From Burkholderiaceae bacterium (GTDB taxonomy: Bacteria > Pseudomonadota > Gammaproteobacteria > Burkholderiales > Burkholderiaceae), in NCBI GenBank assembly GCA_947461335.1, contig CANHLB010000134.1, positions 1-5,433 of the forward strand: DNA of 5,433 bases. Direction: 5' to 3'. Below are positions 5,419 to 5,433 of this stretch, in pieces; the stretch's first letter is position 1; the number at the start of each line of letters is the position of its first letter. Below the pieces are notes generated by a model, which saw only the letters and a list, made by a program, of their open reading frames with translations, did no database searches and had not been told where the DNA came from. Made by a program: the position numbers and the translations under genes.

Positions 5419-5433
5419 ATCTCTTCTCAGTAA

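Overview
This 5.4 kb window looks like ordinary chromosomal DNA of a betaproteobacterium. Base composition is moderate (estimated by eye at the mid-40s % GC). Protein style and gene content suggest Burkholderiaceae, possibly Polynucleobacter. That assignment is inference from recognition, because no rRNA or other marker gene is present. I see no mobile element, CRISPR array, tRNA, rRNA or prophage gene.

Left block (1-1874, minus strand). Read in transcription order, it holds a LOG-family phosphoribohydrolase-like protein, a small potassium-channel-like membrane protein, and the N-terminal part of a YhiN/HI0933-type FAD oxidoreductase that runs off the left edge. The gaps are 42 and 3 nt, so the three genes are probably co-transcribed. 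The channel-like protein is the most unusual: its selectivity-filter segment is degenerate.

Divergent intergenic region (1875-2061). It holds a plausible sigma70-type promoter for the rightward gene and an 18-bp near-palindrome that could be an operator.

Right block (2062-5042, plus strand). A 67-aa membrane-anchored protein with an Ala/Pro repeat tail ends at a textbook rho-independent terminator. An orphan family-3 periplasmic binding protein starts only about 14 nt after that terminator. It is followed by NnrD (ADP-dependent NAD(P)H-hydrate dehydratase) and a 10-TM EamA/DMT transporter. NnrD and the transporter are 6 nt apart and probably translationally coupled. Nothing shows that the binding protein, NnrD and the transporter share a pathway. 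NnrD is metabolite repair, and the other two are transport-type proteins of unknown substrate.

Right edge (5043-5433). A convergent minus-strand gene encodes a small exported, very lysine-rich protein. Its real start is an ATG with a good SD at 5315, not an upstream TTG. Beyond it lie its probable promoter and a perfect 10-bp hairpin that fits a terminator for an off-window minus-strand gene.

No clearly new multi-gene system is visible. The best second-look items are the channel with the altered filter, the binding protein with a changed ligand pocket and no transporter partners, and the two small Ala/Pro/Lys-rich envelope proteins.
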